DNA of 64,000 nt from Tillandsia leiboldiana (lineage: Eukaryota > Streptophyta > Magnoliopsida > Poales > Bromeliaceae). Made by a program: the position numbers and the translations under genes. Below the pieces are notes generated by a model. That model did not search any database, was not told the DNA's origin, and worked only from the letters and a program-made list of their open reading frames with translations. Location: NCBI GenBank assembly GCA_029204045.2, contig CM055077.1:7765221-7829220 (forward strand). The letters run 5' to 3'. Below, one piece after another: positions 10,388 through 22,426 of the stretch; position 1 is the first letter of the stretch, and each line of letters begins with the position of its first letter.

Positions 10388-13300
10388 TGTCACGCCCCGA
10401 GTTCAAAAACCAGTGTATACATTTTTTTTTTTTTTTTTTTTTTAAATCAGAGTTGCAAATCAACCAGGGCAATGACAGACCGCCACATATATAGAAGAGT
10501 CCCAATCCCCTATGGAATTGAGCCTTTTCTATATATGCACGGCTAGCTTGGCAACAATCATCAGAGTACTAACTACGTACTACAAATAACAATAACAACA
10601 ACAACAACAATGTTACAGATTTCTTTACAAATATATTACAACTGAATACCACTTTAATTAACTATTTCTAAATACACGGCTGTCCAAGGTCAATCTCTAT
10701 CTCGGAATCTCACCAACACGTCCCGACATCCCAGCACCCGCTCGGCCTGAAAAACAGTCACCCGAGGGTGTGAGATACACCGGAGTGTATCCCAGTGGGC
10801 ACGACGAGCCGAGGATCAGCTAATCGTACCTACTGGGTACTAAAATCTGCGGATAGTAAAGATCTGTAGGAAAAGCTGGAAACATAGATGTCTACTATTA
10901 ATCAGAAATAAAACTGCAGGTAAGTATGCTGAACAATCAGGGTATCTCAAAGATAACTATCATGAAAACTGTAGAGCATGCAGGTCGGAAATCAAAGTCA
11001 ACTACAAGAATCATGTATAAAGAACTACGAATGATACAAGCATGTCTACAGATAATAGTGCTGGAACAACTGAGCAACTGTACGAGTAAAAGTAATGCGT
11101 CAAAGGTAGAAAACCAAATATCCAATCATGTGCCAATATTGGTCTCAGAGAACCTCAGGCAATGCCACTGTTCGGCACCTTTTCGGCTGACATAACCTTG
11201 TCGAGGGCTCACGGGTCTATCATCAGACCACTTTACCGGTAAAGAACAATCTCCACGGGGAGCTACCCCGGCCATGTTCGTGAAGTACAGCAGTGCATGG
11301 CAAATCATAATGATCAATCTCACGGTCTAGTGACCGGGTAGTCGGCAACATGCCGAGATCCCAACAGGGAATCATCTGTCTATATCTATCAATCGGAATC
11401 AATCAATCATGCATATCGAGTATTATCTATCAGTCAGGATCAATCAATCATGCATATCAATAATATCTCGAATAACATCTCAATGACAGGAATCAACCGG
11501 TGTCATCTAATCATGCAAATCTATATATATATCAATCAATCAGGATCAGTCAGGAATAATCAGGGGATATGTGTATGATAATCGGCTGATTGTGAACAGA
11601 AAATCTCAACCACAGGTCTAATCAAGTCAATGTCAATCAGGGAAATAACGATATATCAAGATAGGTCATGTAATCAGCAGGGAATCAAAAACAGGGGTCC
11701 GACTGGACTAAAGCAACCAGAGGGCCAAAAAGCTGAGGCCCGGTTCGAAGATAACCCACCTGACAAATCGCAGGCGACTAAACCGTATCCGCTGTATGCT
11801 TAGGACCAGAGGCACCGAATAAACCTGAATCAATCATATGGATCAAGGATCAACTCTGACTCTAACTTATTCCAATTCAACTTAAAACCCATATCAATTT
11901 TAAAACCTCTACATAGCCATTTTGCATTTTTGTTTCTCCGGGACTTCAAAATCAGTTTTTAACGCGAGCATCGCGTCCAGTGACCCCAAATTAGCCAAGA
12001 GTACACTGTCGCGACTTCGCAAACATCCTAGAACAGTGTTTGGGTCATAATTACATTTGGAGGTTGGTTTAATCACATCTTTTAATCCAAACCTCAAACA
12101 GTAAAAGTCTGTATATCAAAGTTGCTCTAAATAATGCTAGGATACCAGGGCTTGCCCTGGTTGAAACCCAGATCTGCTGGTTCAAGCAGAACCAAAGCCA
12201 TGTTTATTTAAAGGTTCACATTGCTCCAATTATAAATCCACACAGTATCTGTTTGAACTGAAGTGAGCACCAAGCTCAAGGGATGTTTTGAAACAACTTT
12301 CATATTTATATCTTTGTCAAATTCTATTTAAAAGTTCATTGTGGCATTTCCACAAACACTAGGTGTGCACAATTTCTAACATTTAACATAAGCTCTAAGG
12401 TGAATTAGATCTCTGCATATACTGCACCAGGGCAATAAAACTTGGATGCAATTAATCTACTAAGTCCCCTGATCATTTCCCCTCAACCTGGAGCAAGCCA
12501 AATGCATGGTTGGCCGCGGTTTGGGAGGAAGAAGATGAAGCCATTTCATTGAAATTTGTGATGCTTCCACCAGAAGCTCTGGGACCAAACCAAAAGCACC
12601 AACAGGTGCTAAATACCTTACCAAAGCTTTCCATACCCGTGGCCGGCAACGGGGTGCGGCGGCGGCGGCGGGGAGCAAAGCTTCCATTTTGGAGCTCAAG
12701 CCCGTTAATGGCGGATTTTTACAGAGGTTATAAGAAGCATTCTAACTTTCATGGAAGCTTCCTCTGGTCTATACAAAGCTTCTCGACACTTCCTTCCAGG
12801 CCGGAGGTGGCCGGATCGCCGGCGGCGACGTTGGGTTTCAATTTCGGGTCATCCATAGCCGACCCTTATTCGGGCTGCATGGGGGTCATGCAAAAGCATG
12901 GTTGGGATCCTCTTGGTCCCAGAAAGTGCTCTGGGTAGGTGGCCGGCGTCGGGGAAGCCCGCCGGCGCCGGAAATGGAAGTTCGGCCAACATGCAATAAC
13001 TTCGAAAGCTAGGGCATCAAATATCTCTTGAATTACTAAGTCTTACTTGATCAAACTTTGCAGAATTTTTAGGCATATCCTACAGTTCCTACACACCAAT
13101 TTTCAGCTTAGTTGGTTTATTATTTACATAGTTATGTCAAGTTGGAGCCTTATTAGGTTTTCCGGTCAAAGTTGGCTCCCGCCGGCCATGCGCTTTGCAT
13201 GGGAAGCTCAGGTCTTGCAGGAAGTACACTAACCACTTATAAAACCTACTGCTATGGGTCCCGGGTCCAAACAACCTTTGGTTTGGGGATCCTTACCTTG

Positions 13301-14366
13301 GCCGAGATTGGAGAAGATGGGATGAAGCCGGATTTTACTCCTCTTGCACGCGCGGCCACAGCAAGCTCCAGCAAGGTCCTCTGGCACAGAGGACCTCCTC
13401 CAAAGCTCCAAAACAAGTTTTGGTAGGGGCTGGTTCCAACCTTCTTCTCCCTCTCTCTCTCTCGGATTATCTCCCTAAGGTGTTGTGATCCTTGGCCACC
13501 AACACTTCAGAGATAAAGTCTGGGAGATGCAGAGGGTTAGGTGACTCCTAGATTTCCATCTTGACTCCTCGTGCATGCACACAAGAAGACCAAAGGTTAA
13601 CTTGCATTAAATGCAAGATTCTTTGAGCAAATAACCTAGAACCCAGTTCATACCTAACCCAGGCTACGGGGTCTTTACAATAGGTGTATTTTGCACCCAG
13701 CACCTCAAGGTTTAAGCCCCTTAATTTTTGGTACATAAAATATTATAGTTTTCTCAAAAATACCCCCCTTTTTCGGTGCATTTCACACATTTCGAGAAAA
13801 TTCGTTCATCGAAATGCCAAACAGACTTCGCCACGACGTCCGGCTCGTCGAGACCTGTCAAGTAGCGTATTTGCTTGTTTAATTTGGCGTTCGTATGAAA
13901 TCTCGAGCCACCTTGTTCTGTATGTCACAAACCGACGAACGCACTTCGATGCACCCGGATTGCCAACCGCGAAATCCGTCAGTGCCATTGCGCTCAGAAC
14001 GTCGAAATTAGTTAGGTTTGACTACTCATATCCCTATGTTAGGGTTCCAGACGGCGAAACGGCCGTTAGTGATCAAAGGGGGATTAAAAATAGGGGTTTA
14101 CTATTCACTTTAAGTTGTGGGGCCCGCCCGCTTCTTTACTGATTTCAGGAAGATCCGACCGTCAGATCGTCGACATATGTATATCAACTTTTCATGTTTC
14201 GACGAGACGATCGCAATGGTGATATCGGATTTTCGAGATCAGGCTCCGATCAAAGGTCGATATCTCTGGCCACTATTGCATTACTAACTATCCATTTTTG
14301 CCATTTAAATAATCCAGGAAATTATTTAAACTTAAATTTTGGATTTTAAAAATCACGGTTACTACA
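10388..14366 (-). mobile_element. Solo Gypsy LTR (3979 bp), target duplication AACAT
   Basis: The plus strand starts TGTCACGCCCCGAG and ends GGTTACTACA, so the minus-strand LTR is TGTAGTAACC...GGGGCGTGACA. Flanks 10383-10387 and 14367-14371 are both AACAT. No internal region is present, so it arose by LTR-LTR recombination. It is the same family as the plus-strand solo LTR at 24872-29746: both share the segment around CACACCCTCGGGTGAC next to a hairpin (here 10772-10793) and the GATCTGACGGTCGGATCTTC segment near the 5' end. A T tract at 10423-10443 lies near the 3' end. Between 12450 and 13450 is a GC-richer leader-like part. No genuine gene was seen. Confidence 0.93.
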
Positions 14367-14371
14367 AACAT

Positions 14372-14608
14372 CAAGACTCTTCTAGTATAGATGAGGTAGT
14401 GACTTTACAATCATTACATCGAGATGTACGCTCACTACAGAAAAGAATGGAACAAGGGTTCAAAAAGCTTGAGGACGGATTAAAGAAGATTTTTGATATC
14501 CTCGGCTGCAAACATGATGATGTAGTTCCTGGAGCGACTGGACCAAGTACTTCACGTGGACCTACTTTACATGATGATGATGATGATTCAGGACATGATG
14601 ATGAGTGA
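14372..14608 (+). pseudogene. 3' part of the PF20167-like ORF (after the solo LTR)
   Basis: After removal of the LTR and one AACAT copy, the frame continues ...VEH-QDSSSIDEVVTLQ. The segment has a coiled-coil-like part (LHRDVRSLQKRMEQGFKKLE), then FDILGC and an acidic tail ending in DDDDDSGHDDE and a stop at 14608. C-terminal coiled coils and acidic tails are usual in this group. The upstream Met at 14339 lies inside the solo LTR, so any ORF starting there is chimeric and not real. Confidence 0.6.
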
Positions 14609-14966
14609 CTCTTTGTTTTTCTTGTTCTTGCTTTTCATTTTATTTTTTGTTTGTTGATGAACAAGAACTTTTATGGTCATGTACCTATGAACTAATGCTC
14701 TTAGTGATTTCCTTTTATCTAATATTTTCACTGTTTGACAATTTATGACAAAAAGGGGGAGAAGATAAAAGACGGAGATGAAATGATCGAGATAGAGTTT
14801 GTTCTAGGATTGGTTCGATTGTATTTTTGTTTATTTGGATCTTTCACGCGAAAGAGATTCAATGTTTTGGTGATGACATTGAGTTTCGATTTTTTGGTTT
14901 AAGATGAGTGTCTTGAGCGTTTTATGTATTTTTGGGTTTTGTCACGAAATTGCCAAATGGGGAGAT
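14609..14966 (+). other. 3' non-coding part and polypurine tract of the non-autonomous element
   Basis: A T-rich stretch follows the stop. It includes AAAAAGGGGGAGAAG at about 14750, a sequence often found after such ORFs. Directly before the LTR is a polypurine tract AAATGGGGAGA (14955-14965), which primes plus-strand synthesis. Confidence 0.7.
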
Positions 14967-15054
14967 TGTTACGAATTTTATGTTGGCACATTTCGTGATT
15001 TGAGTCGGAGTCTTGAAGTGATCAAATTATCAAATCAGCAATCGAAAACTCAGA

Positions 15055-15450
15055 GAAGATTCAACAAAGTGCTCAAGTTGACACTCAAGTATTATTAAAG
15101 TATTCATGGTGATTTAAGTTTATTTACAATCTTTGGAATCATGAATTTATCGAAACCGGGTTTAGAAGAGGTTTTGGGAACTTGGTTTTTATCTCATAAC
15201 TTATTTTAAGTTTGGATTCCGGTACATGGTTTGTTTTCTTAAACTTATCTTTGAAGATTCAACAAAGTGCTCAAGTTGACACTCAGGTATTATTAAAGTA
15301 TTCATGGTGATTTAAGTTTATTTGCAATCTTTGGAATCATGAATTTATCGAAACCGGGTTTAGAAGAGGTTTTGGGAACTTGGTTTTTATCTCATAACTT
15401 ATTTTAAGTTTGGATTCCGGTACATGGTTTGTTTTCTTAAACTTATCTTT
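15055..15450 (+). repeat. 198-bp tandem duplication inside the LTR
   Basis: The two copies start GAAGATTCAACAAAGTGC at 15055 and 15253 and are almost identical; two differences were noticed (AAGTATT/AGGTATT and TTTACAA/TTTGCAA). It is a local duplication in U3. Confidence 0.95.
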
Positions 15451-15683
15451 GAAAATTTCATTATTTTACATTGAGTACCAGAACCACACTTTGAGTTCCT
15501 CAAAACCCGTCACAAGATTTTCTGAATTTTGCATCGGGTACCGGTACCTGACTTCGAGTACCTATACGCAATAGAAAATTTTGTCTGTTGCGTCATTGAG
15601 TACCGGAACCTGCCTTTTAGTACCGGTACGCAATGTTCAATTATGATATGTTTGCTAAACCGACTATGATTGAATTCCAAAGG

Positions 15684-15693
15684 TTATAAATAG
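15684..15693 (+). promoter_or_regulatory. TATA box of the non-autonomous element's LTR
   Basis: TTATAAATAG lies about 50 bp downstream of the last TACCGGTACGCA motif, at the position equivalent to the TATA boxes of the two Copia LTRs. Confidence 0.75.
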
Positions 15694-15934
15694 ATATTTA
15701 GGGTTTCTCAAGAGGTACCGACCAACTCAGAAACACTTGAGAGCTACCCTAGATTCTAGGTTTTTATCGTTCTTCTTTTTAGCCTCTCTTAGGTCAATTC
15801 GACGGTTCTTTGACGATATGCTTTTTGTCGAATTGATCTAATCTTTGCTTAGAGATTTCCTCCATGGTTCTCTAATGTTATTCTAAGCAAAGAATCACCA
15901 TCGAAGCCTATACTTTCGTTACGGCTGAGTTTGC

Positions 15935-16045
15935 GTCAAGGATTTGACATGGCATCGTGGATTCGATGTGTTGAAGGCGTTTCGTGGATTCGAAACGTGT
16001 TGCTCGTGGATTCAAGTGGCGTTCATGGATTCGGACGTGTGCATT
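15935..16045 (+). repeat. Short array of TGGATT-loop hairpins
   Basis: CATCG/CGATG (15953-15968) and GTTTCG/CGAAAC (15979-15996) close the loop TGGATT. A first unit GTCA/TGAC has the loop AGGATT (15935-15948). Two further TGGATT units at about 16003 and 16023 have weaker stems. It lies downstream of the TATA box, at the position of the Copia array. Confidence 0.8.
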
Positions 16046-16814
16046 GGACCTGCAGTCGGTGAGCACAAGATCCAGAGAAGTTGAAGGAGGGGTTGGAGTC
16101 TGTGGAGTCGGTAATCACATTGTTATCTTTCTATTCTTAGTAAATTGTTATTGCGTGTTGGTTCCGTGGGTTTTTTACTCCTGGTTGAAGTTTTCCTACG
16201 TAAATCTCGGTGTGCTATTTTTATTTTCCGCATTTATTTTAAATTGCACCGAGTTTTGGTTTTTGGATATTATACCTATTCACCCTGTCATGCCCCGGGG
16301 TCGAAACTGCGACTCGGGCTCGCCAACATATCCGCCGCCTACACGAAAACCTCGCATAGGCGAAGCGTCCAACCTGCAAAGAAAAAGGTACTACAGCTAA
16401 AATGATATCAGAGCTGCAAAAAAAAAGTGCTGTAAAACCAAAATCCAACCACTGTACAACTGAAAATAATGATACAATATCCATCTCCCGAAAATGATCA
16501 TATACAAAATCCTCAGATACAATAACCCAGAACTCAACTGGGAGGAAAACTGAAATAATACATCAATGTACAGGCTCTCAGTACAAGTCAGATCCTCATA
16601 ATACAAAAATCTCTCAAAAGTGGAAATAAAATAATCTACTGACTGTACTACAGATCTCCCATGTGGGGGTACAGCTACTCTCCAAAGACAAGTAGGGATC
16701 TAGCTTGCGACTCCCTCGCATCGAACAGCAATAGCAGAATCAGCACCTCCCACAGATGACTCTGCAAAACAAAGGAGAAGAAAGAAAAAGGAGGGGGAGA
16801 ACCCCCAACGGGTG

Positions 16815-16842
16815 TGAGAACTATATCAACACGTAGTTCTCA
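16815..16842 (-). other. 28-nt hairpin near the LTR 3' end
   Basis: TGAGAACTA and TAGTTCTCA flank a short loop. Equivalent hairpins are at 23597-23623, 33153-33180, 39929-39956 and 53736-53763. An equivalent with a different stem is at 10772-10793 and 29282-29303. Confidence 0.75.
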
Positions 16843-19285
16843 GTGGGTACCGCCACCAAGCCCGACGGTTTGCTCACTAAGTCCACTAGAGGCATAAGAT
16901 AACAATGCAGTAAAAACTGAACAAGAAAAGCTGGAGATACTCTACAGCTACCATGCCTCTATCTAAATGCTCAATGGGTGATACAGATGAAAAGATATGC
17001 AACTACTTGCACCCAAGGTGCTCAATCAACCCAATCGGACTGACTGCCTCATAGGGTCTAATCAAGCCTGCGCCTACCTACTGCCATTACATCCACGGAG
17101 GACTGGACTTACGTAGGGCATCCGTGACTGCCAAAACTAGCCCAGCCAGAGGGACTGCGTTGACAAGTCGCGATACGAAAGTAATAGGCCCACTCCGGAC
17201 GGGGCACTCAAGGGGCGCGACCCCACCGAGAAAAAGGTATCCGCGCATCTCTGTCGAGCTCAAAGTGGCTCATGCAGGCTATAATAAAAATCCACACTCA
17301 CTCTCATAACGGAATGACTCAAGATCCTCAAACATCTCGCACGAGGGTCGAAGTACTCTCAACGACTCAGCTAACCAGCTCTCACGAATCTCGAGACACT
17401 AACGAACTCAACCAACTCGTGGCACAAAACACACTGGCTGGAGATACTCCACAGCCGAGACCACCGTCGATCCCAACGGCTCCCAAAACGACACACCCAA
17501 CTCGCCACGCTAAATGCACAGGCTAGAGATACTCTACAGCCGGGATCGACCCACAACTCAGGGCTAACAAAACTGGTCGGACGACACTCAACGACCCGGG
17601 ACCACCGTCAACCCAAACGGTTCCCAACAACACTGACCGAAAGATACTCGACGGCCCGAGACCACCGTCTACAGCAAACGGCTCACAACAACACTAGCAC
17701 ATGTCTAATCTCAGCTACCATACTCCACTCAGCCCCCAGGCACGAGTGCAACAATGTCCCACAGTAACCTGACTACTCGGCCCACTATCTGGGCGAGGAA
17801 AATCTATGGCCAGGAAAAGATGCAAAGTGTGGGATGTCTAAAGCATAAAAGAATCTAGCCAAAGTGAAGGTTCTCTACTAGTCTGGTTAAGCATGCAATA
17901 TATGACGGGGTGCTAGGTCAAGTTCCAATAATAGCATTTAAATAAACTGAATCAAGCAGGAAACATTAACAGATATGATCACCAAAATCAATCAAAATAA
18001 GCCTCATCTCCCTAAACATGCTCTCAACTAGCATAGGTGAATACAACCATTAAATATATATAATATCTCGAAGGTACCCAACATGTACAATAAATCATGT
18101 AAGCCTCAATCCACATGAATTATATCATTCTTATGCTTACATCTCAATCTTATAGGTTGTACATTAAATTATGCATGCTATCAATCACATAGTGAAATGC
18201 TTCTCTTAGGTAAGCTTTCATTGATCATAATCATGGATATCTAAATCTTGCAAGTTTCATTAGGCATAACATGAATATCAAATCTTGCAATTTCTCAAAC
18301 AAATACCATTTACCAAGCTTACATCTCAACCATATATTGGTACACTAAACATGCATGCATTCTATCAAATAGAATTAGAGAACCGTCCACCGGTTCTGGA
18401 GACGAAGCAACCCACCTGAATCACTTTCCGCAGGCAAAGCCGAAGTCGGTGAAGTGCGCCGTCACCACAATCGGAAACCGCCGAAACCGCACCCTCGGTA
18501 CTCGGTCGCACAAGCCTCTGCTCAAACCAACATCACAGCAAACAGCACACTCAATACCCCAAACAGCAGTTGCTGTTTTGCAAGCCAGCACAGAAAAGGG
18601 AATTTTCACCTGCGTGCAGTCCTCCGAAAAATCCAGAAAAATCACGGTTGCGATCCTCGCGACGAGTAGATGCAAATCGAGTATTTATACTCTTCATTCC
18701 GACACCTGTAGGCCAAGATACGCCCAAAACATCGCGATAAGCCAAATTCCCTCACAGTCACAAGTCTGCGGAAATCAGTCACGAAGAAGCTTAAATATCA
18801 CCTTCAAAGAGTCCTTCAAAAATTCTGATAAAAATACGGTCGCGTTCCCCTCGAAACTTAGATGTGGATCGAGTCCTCACAGGCTGAAATCCGACAACCG
18901 AGCACCAAGATAAAAATCTCACAAGCTCCGCTGTCCAAAACATTGTCGCAGAAAAAGGGGGTCAAAAGATGCCTCGAAAACCCCACCAAAAACTCGAAAC
19001 GGGGCAAAGTGATCAACATGGAAATCGAAGGCGTACCTCTCGTGAACGCGCTGCCATAAAAATTGGCTCAAAACTTCATCGGTGTAGCTCAGGGGGCCTC
19101 GCGCACTGAAATAGAAGCCAAAAATGAAGGAGCGTCGAAGTGCGCCGCGTCGCAGAAAACGCCGATATCGCGGCCTCCAAAAATTCTCACAATCCTTAAA
19201 AAGGTGGAGGATTTGGTGAAGAAGAGCTCTGCCAAGGGGGGCTCCAAGAAGAACTCCAAAAAAACCCGCACAAAGGCACCCATTG

Positions 19286-19297
19286 CCTATTTATAGG
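19286..19297 (-). promoter_or_regulatory. TATA box of the solo LTR
   Basis: The minus strand reads CCTATAAATAGG. The ERSE-type modules lie 300-500 bp upstream. The same motif is at 48421-48432. Confidence 0.72.
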
Positions 19298-19597
19298 CTG
19301 AAATCCAAGCCAAAAAAGTAGTTTGGGGTGCAACCTCTGGGCGCCCGGAATTTTTGGGCGCCAATAGTAACCCCAGAAGTCCCCCAAACCACCTGCGCCC
19401 GGATCAACCTGGTTGCGCCATGTCACCCCGCACAGCAAATAGCAAAACGGGCCACCCGCGCTGTGCCGCGTGGCACGCGCCCACCGCGCGGGTGGCCAAC
19501 CACACGCCGACGCGTGGCACGCCCACGCGCTGCCTACTGCCCGCGGTACGGCCACCTGCCCCGCGCCACTCGGTGCACGACCCGCACAGTGGCCGGC

Positions 19598-19807
19598 CCA
19601 ATCCGTAGCCGCCACGCATCCAACGCCTCCGCTCGCTGCGCCCGGTGCACGCGCCTGCCATGGACCGCGCCATCCTGCAGCGCTGCGTGGACCGCGCCGC
19701 GTGAGCCGGCCACTCCTATGCCGCCACGTGTCCCCGTGCCGGTCCATGCACCCGGCCGCGTGACTCCGTGGACCGCGCGCTGCGCCGGCCAATCCGGCTC
19801 CGCCATG
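19598..19807 (-). promoter_or_regulatory. Three ERSE-type modules (CCAAT-N9-CCACG) in U3
   Basis: On the plus strand: CCAAT 19598-19602 with CCACG 19612-19616; CCACT 19710-19714 with CCACG 19724-19728; CCAAT 19789-19793 with CCATG 19803-19807. The spacer is exactly nine bases each time. The first module matches the ER stress response element consensus fully; the others have one change. Confidence 0.7.
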
Positions 19808-20134
19808 TGGCACCCGGCTGTCCACGACTTCTCCCATGCACCCGAAAATACTGAAAACTTTCGGGTGTCCGTTCTCGGGCGTCCGGACTCAGAAAAATAC
19901 ATCCAAATAGTCGATTTCCATCGTTTTTCTGCACTGAATCAAAAAACGGCCTCTGTTTTATCCGAAACTCATTCCAATTTTTGATAGAGGCATCCGAACA
20001 TACTCGTGATCTATTTTGCACACTGAGTCCTTTCCATGAGTCCGATACGCGCACAAACACCTCCAACACCCAACAAAGGCCTCCAGAAGCTGCTGATCCA
20101 ACAGTAACCTCTCGTGGGGATTCGGGTCCTCACA

Positions 20135-20193
20135 CACCCCCCTCTAGGTATTTGATAGAACCTATTTAGATCCTTGGGGATCCATAATCTACA
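20135..20193 (+). repeat. Right remainder of the non-autonomous element's 3' LTR
   Basis: After the second CACCC the sequence CCCCTCTAGGTATTT and CTATTTAGATCC continues the Copia-like LTR broken at 16285. It probably ends CATAATCTACA at 20193; this end is a guess from the TG...CA rule. Confidence 0.65.
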
Positions 20194-22426
20194 ATTTCAT
20201 ACTATTCTGAAATTCAAAAATTGTTGTTATTACATCACACCCCCCCTTAAAAGAAGTTTCGTCCCCGAAACTTAACTAGTACACCAGAAATATAACTCTG
20301 GAAAAAACTCTCTCGGCCACTGGCTCTAAACCCCACGTAGACCCACGCTCCCCGTCGTTAGCCACTGCACCGGTGCGTAGAGGAAAGGTCGGGTACATAA
20401 CTACCTATTCTCACATGCCAAGATCCGCATCGTGGTCAAAAAGCTACCTCCGAAGCATTGACACGTGAAACACCTTATATACCCAGTCGGAACTTGGTGG
20501 TAACCCTGAACGATATGCTACCGGACCAATCTGCCCCAAGATTTCAGACAAACCGCAGGCTCAACTTGCCTCGCAAACCTAACCGTCTGATCCCTCTTGG
20601 CCGGAACTAACCTTTGCAAACCTGCTCCCTGACTTGGAGTTCCAAGTCACAATGCCACCGGTCCACATAACTCTTCTAACGGCTCAGAGCAGTCAGTAAC
20701 AAAAGTCTCGCGATGCGTCAATACACCTCAATTCTACCACCAAATCCGGACCAACGAGCCCTTGCTCGCCCAAAACAACCCAACAAAAAAGGAAAACAAC
20801 ACCGACACCCTCACAAAGCCCTATGAGGTCCTGATAGGCAACGAAACCATCCGTCACCAACTCGAGCCCACAAGCTCGGAGCATACCCACTACCCTGAAT
20901 CGACCGCTCCAACTGTCCATCCCTCCGAGGTGACCAGCAAAACTAAAGCTAGGTTCTATCTCTAAGGCCTATTACACAGTCTACCCAAAACCCGACATGT
21001 ATCATGACCATGCCATGATCATGAAGGCCGGTGTCAAAGTCCATGGTGATTCGCTCCCACTTCCACTCAGTCACCGAAAACGGGTGCAACTTTCCTGCCA
21101 ACCCCCGAAGCTCAGCCTTAACCAAAAATCTAAAGGAAAGTCAGCCGATAGGCCTTCCACGCTCTGATTGAACAGGGTAGGTTTCACTCCCAGAGTCATC
21201 AGTTGCATAACCGTGCCCTGAGGCACATCCTGCAGCTTAATCCGCTGGAAACAACCACCAAGTCCTTCTGCTTGGTAAAGAACTATACCGATGATTGAGA
21301 GCCTAACCCCTCCTGCTCAACGCAACAACCACGACATTTGCCTTCCCAGAAAGACACTGGATCGACATGTCGTACCCTTCCCGAGTTCAGACCAAAATTC
21401 CAACCGGAAATTTAACTCCAGCAACGAAAACGGGTACTACAAACTCTAAAGATCCGTGAACACCCCCACAATGTACCCACTAAGGGATACCACAAACATC
21501 GGTCTCCAAGTAGTACGGATTACCCATCCAAAACCTACCAGTGAAACCCAACACCTATCTCTACGAGACCCTATTGTGTCCACAACAGTTCATAAGTACC
21601 CAACAACCCGATTATCGCAGAGCTAGACAAAACCAAACCGCATACGCTTCCGCGCACCACAATCTAAGCGCCTATACCCAGACATAGCCTTGACCAACAA
21701 CCAAGTCCGTCCCACCTATCTAACCTTCCTGTTATACGAAACTCAAAAACAGGGCTCTCATACTACCATGTCAGAAAAAGACAAGCATCGATTTTCAACA
21801 ATGACTATCAACCTAGATTCACTGCGTGCACAAAAAGGATCACGCACTAACCAACCTACAAGATGATCTAAAATCGATTACCTCGCATAGAGTACATAAC
21901 CCAACCCAGAGCCAACCTCCAAGGGGAAAACCAACCGGCTCAACGCAAGAACATACACCAAAACCCCGGTGGTGATCTCCTTCTAACCCCAAGGAGCACT
22001 CCACAGCCCACTACGAAGGTTTTCCAAAGCCATCGAAGTAACCACAGCAACAGCCAAGACTATGGGAAACAACCATAAGGGAAATTTCTCATTCTTTCCC
22101 ATACCTCGCCCCAGTCATAAAAATTCGACTGACTATCCGCTGTACCCACAACACCAAAGGACCTATTAGGTAAAACCCAACAAGAAGCTACCACAACAAC
22201 ACCCACCGCGGGATCTCCGCAGCAAAAACCTTACCCTACTAGAGGTTGTTATTTTACCATCCATAGAAGTGATAGAAAAATGAGTGGGATGGCATTTCCA
22301 CAGTTGCACCCTAAGGGTCCATGCTAGTAGCACCCGGCGTAGGTCCAGGAACCACTGCCGAAGGAATGGCCTGGGGCACTGTCTTCCACCAAATGCGGGC
22401 AGTCCCTCTCTAGAGAAAGGCTATTT
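20194..22426 (-). pseudogene. Gypsy pol relic (integrase C-terminal part) with polypurine tract and LTR stub
   Basis: The minus strand ends at a polypurine tract (AAGGGGGGG, plus 20240-20248). This is followed by an LTR beginning TGTGATGTAATAAC at 20239, of which only 46 bp remain. Upstream of it the minus strand has GTTTCGGGGACGAAAC, the sequence before the tract in all Gypsy elements here. At 20460-20535 the frame reads QIGPVAYRSGLPP, then VYKVFHVSMLRR. This is the integrase C-terminal motif of plant chromoviruses (G.VAYRL.LPP...VFHVSMLR). Further left on the minus strand (20540-22426) the sequence is heavily decayed with stops in all frames, and I could not place RT or RNase H motifs. No gag or primer binding site was found. 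Confidence 0.62.

Larger units (their letters stand above)
14967..16285 (+). repeat. 3' LTR of the non-autonomous element, left part (continues at 20135-20193)
   Basis: It starts TGTTACGAATTTTATG, close to the Copia LTR start TGTTACGGAATTTG, and near its end shares the motifs CACGTAAATCTCGGTG and CCTATTCACCC with the Copia LTR. Contents in order: a 198-bp tandem duplication, palindromic TACCGGTAC motifs (about 15535-15635), a TATA box (15684-15693), and a hairpin array (15935-16045). The LTR is cut at CACCC by the solo LTR at 16286. The rest, CCCCTCTAGGTATTT, is at 20140. Confidence 0.85.
16286..20134 (-). mobile_element. Solo Gypsy LTR (3849 bp), target duplication CACCC
   Basis: The plus strand starts TGTCATGCCCCGGGGTCG and ends CGGGTCCTCACA, i.e. 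minus-strand TGTGAGGACC...GGGGCATGACA, the same end types as the Gypsy elements at 30338 and 50514. Flanks 16281-16285 and 20135-20139 are both CACCC. It contains a conserved 28-nt hairpin (16815-16842), a TATA box (19286-19297, minus) and three ERSE-type modules (19598-19807). Frames in 18400-20000 are not coding. Confidence 0.92.

Noticed and set aside
14339..14608. Independent 89-aa gene starting MDFKNHGYY
   Set aside because: The first nine codons are LTR sequence; the real frame continues from 10387 across the solo LTR.
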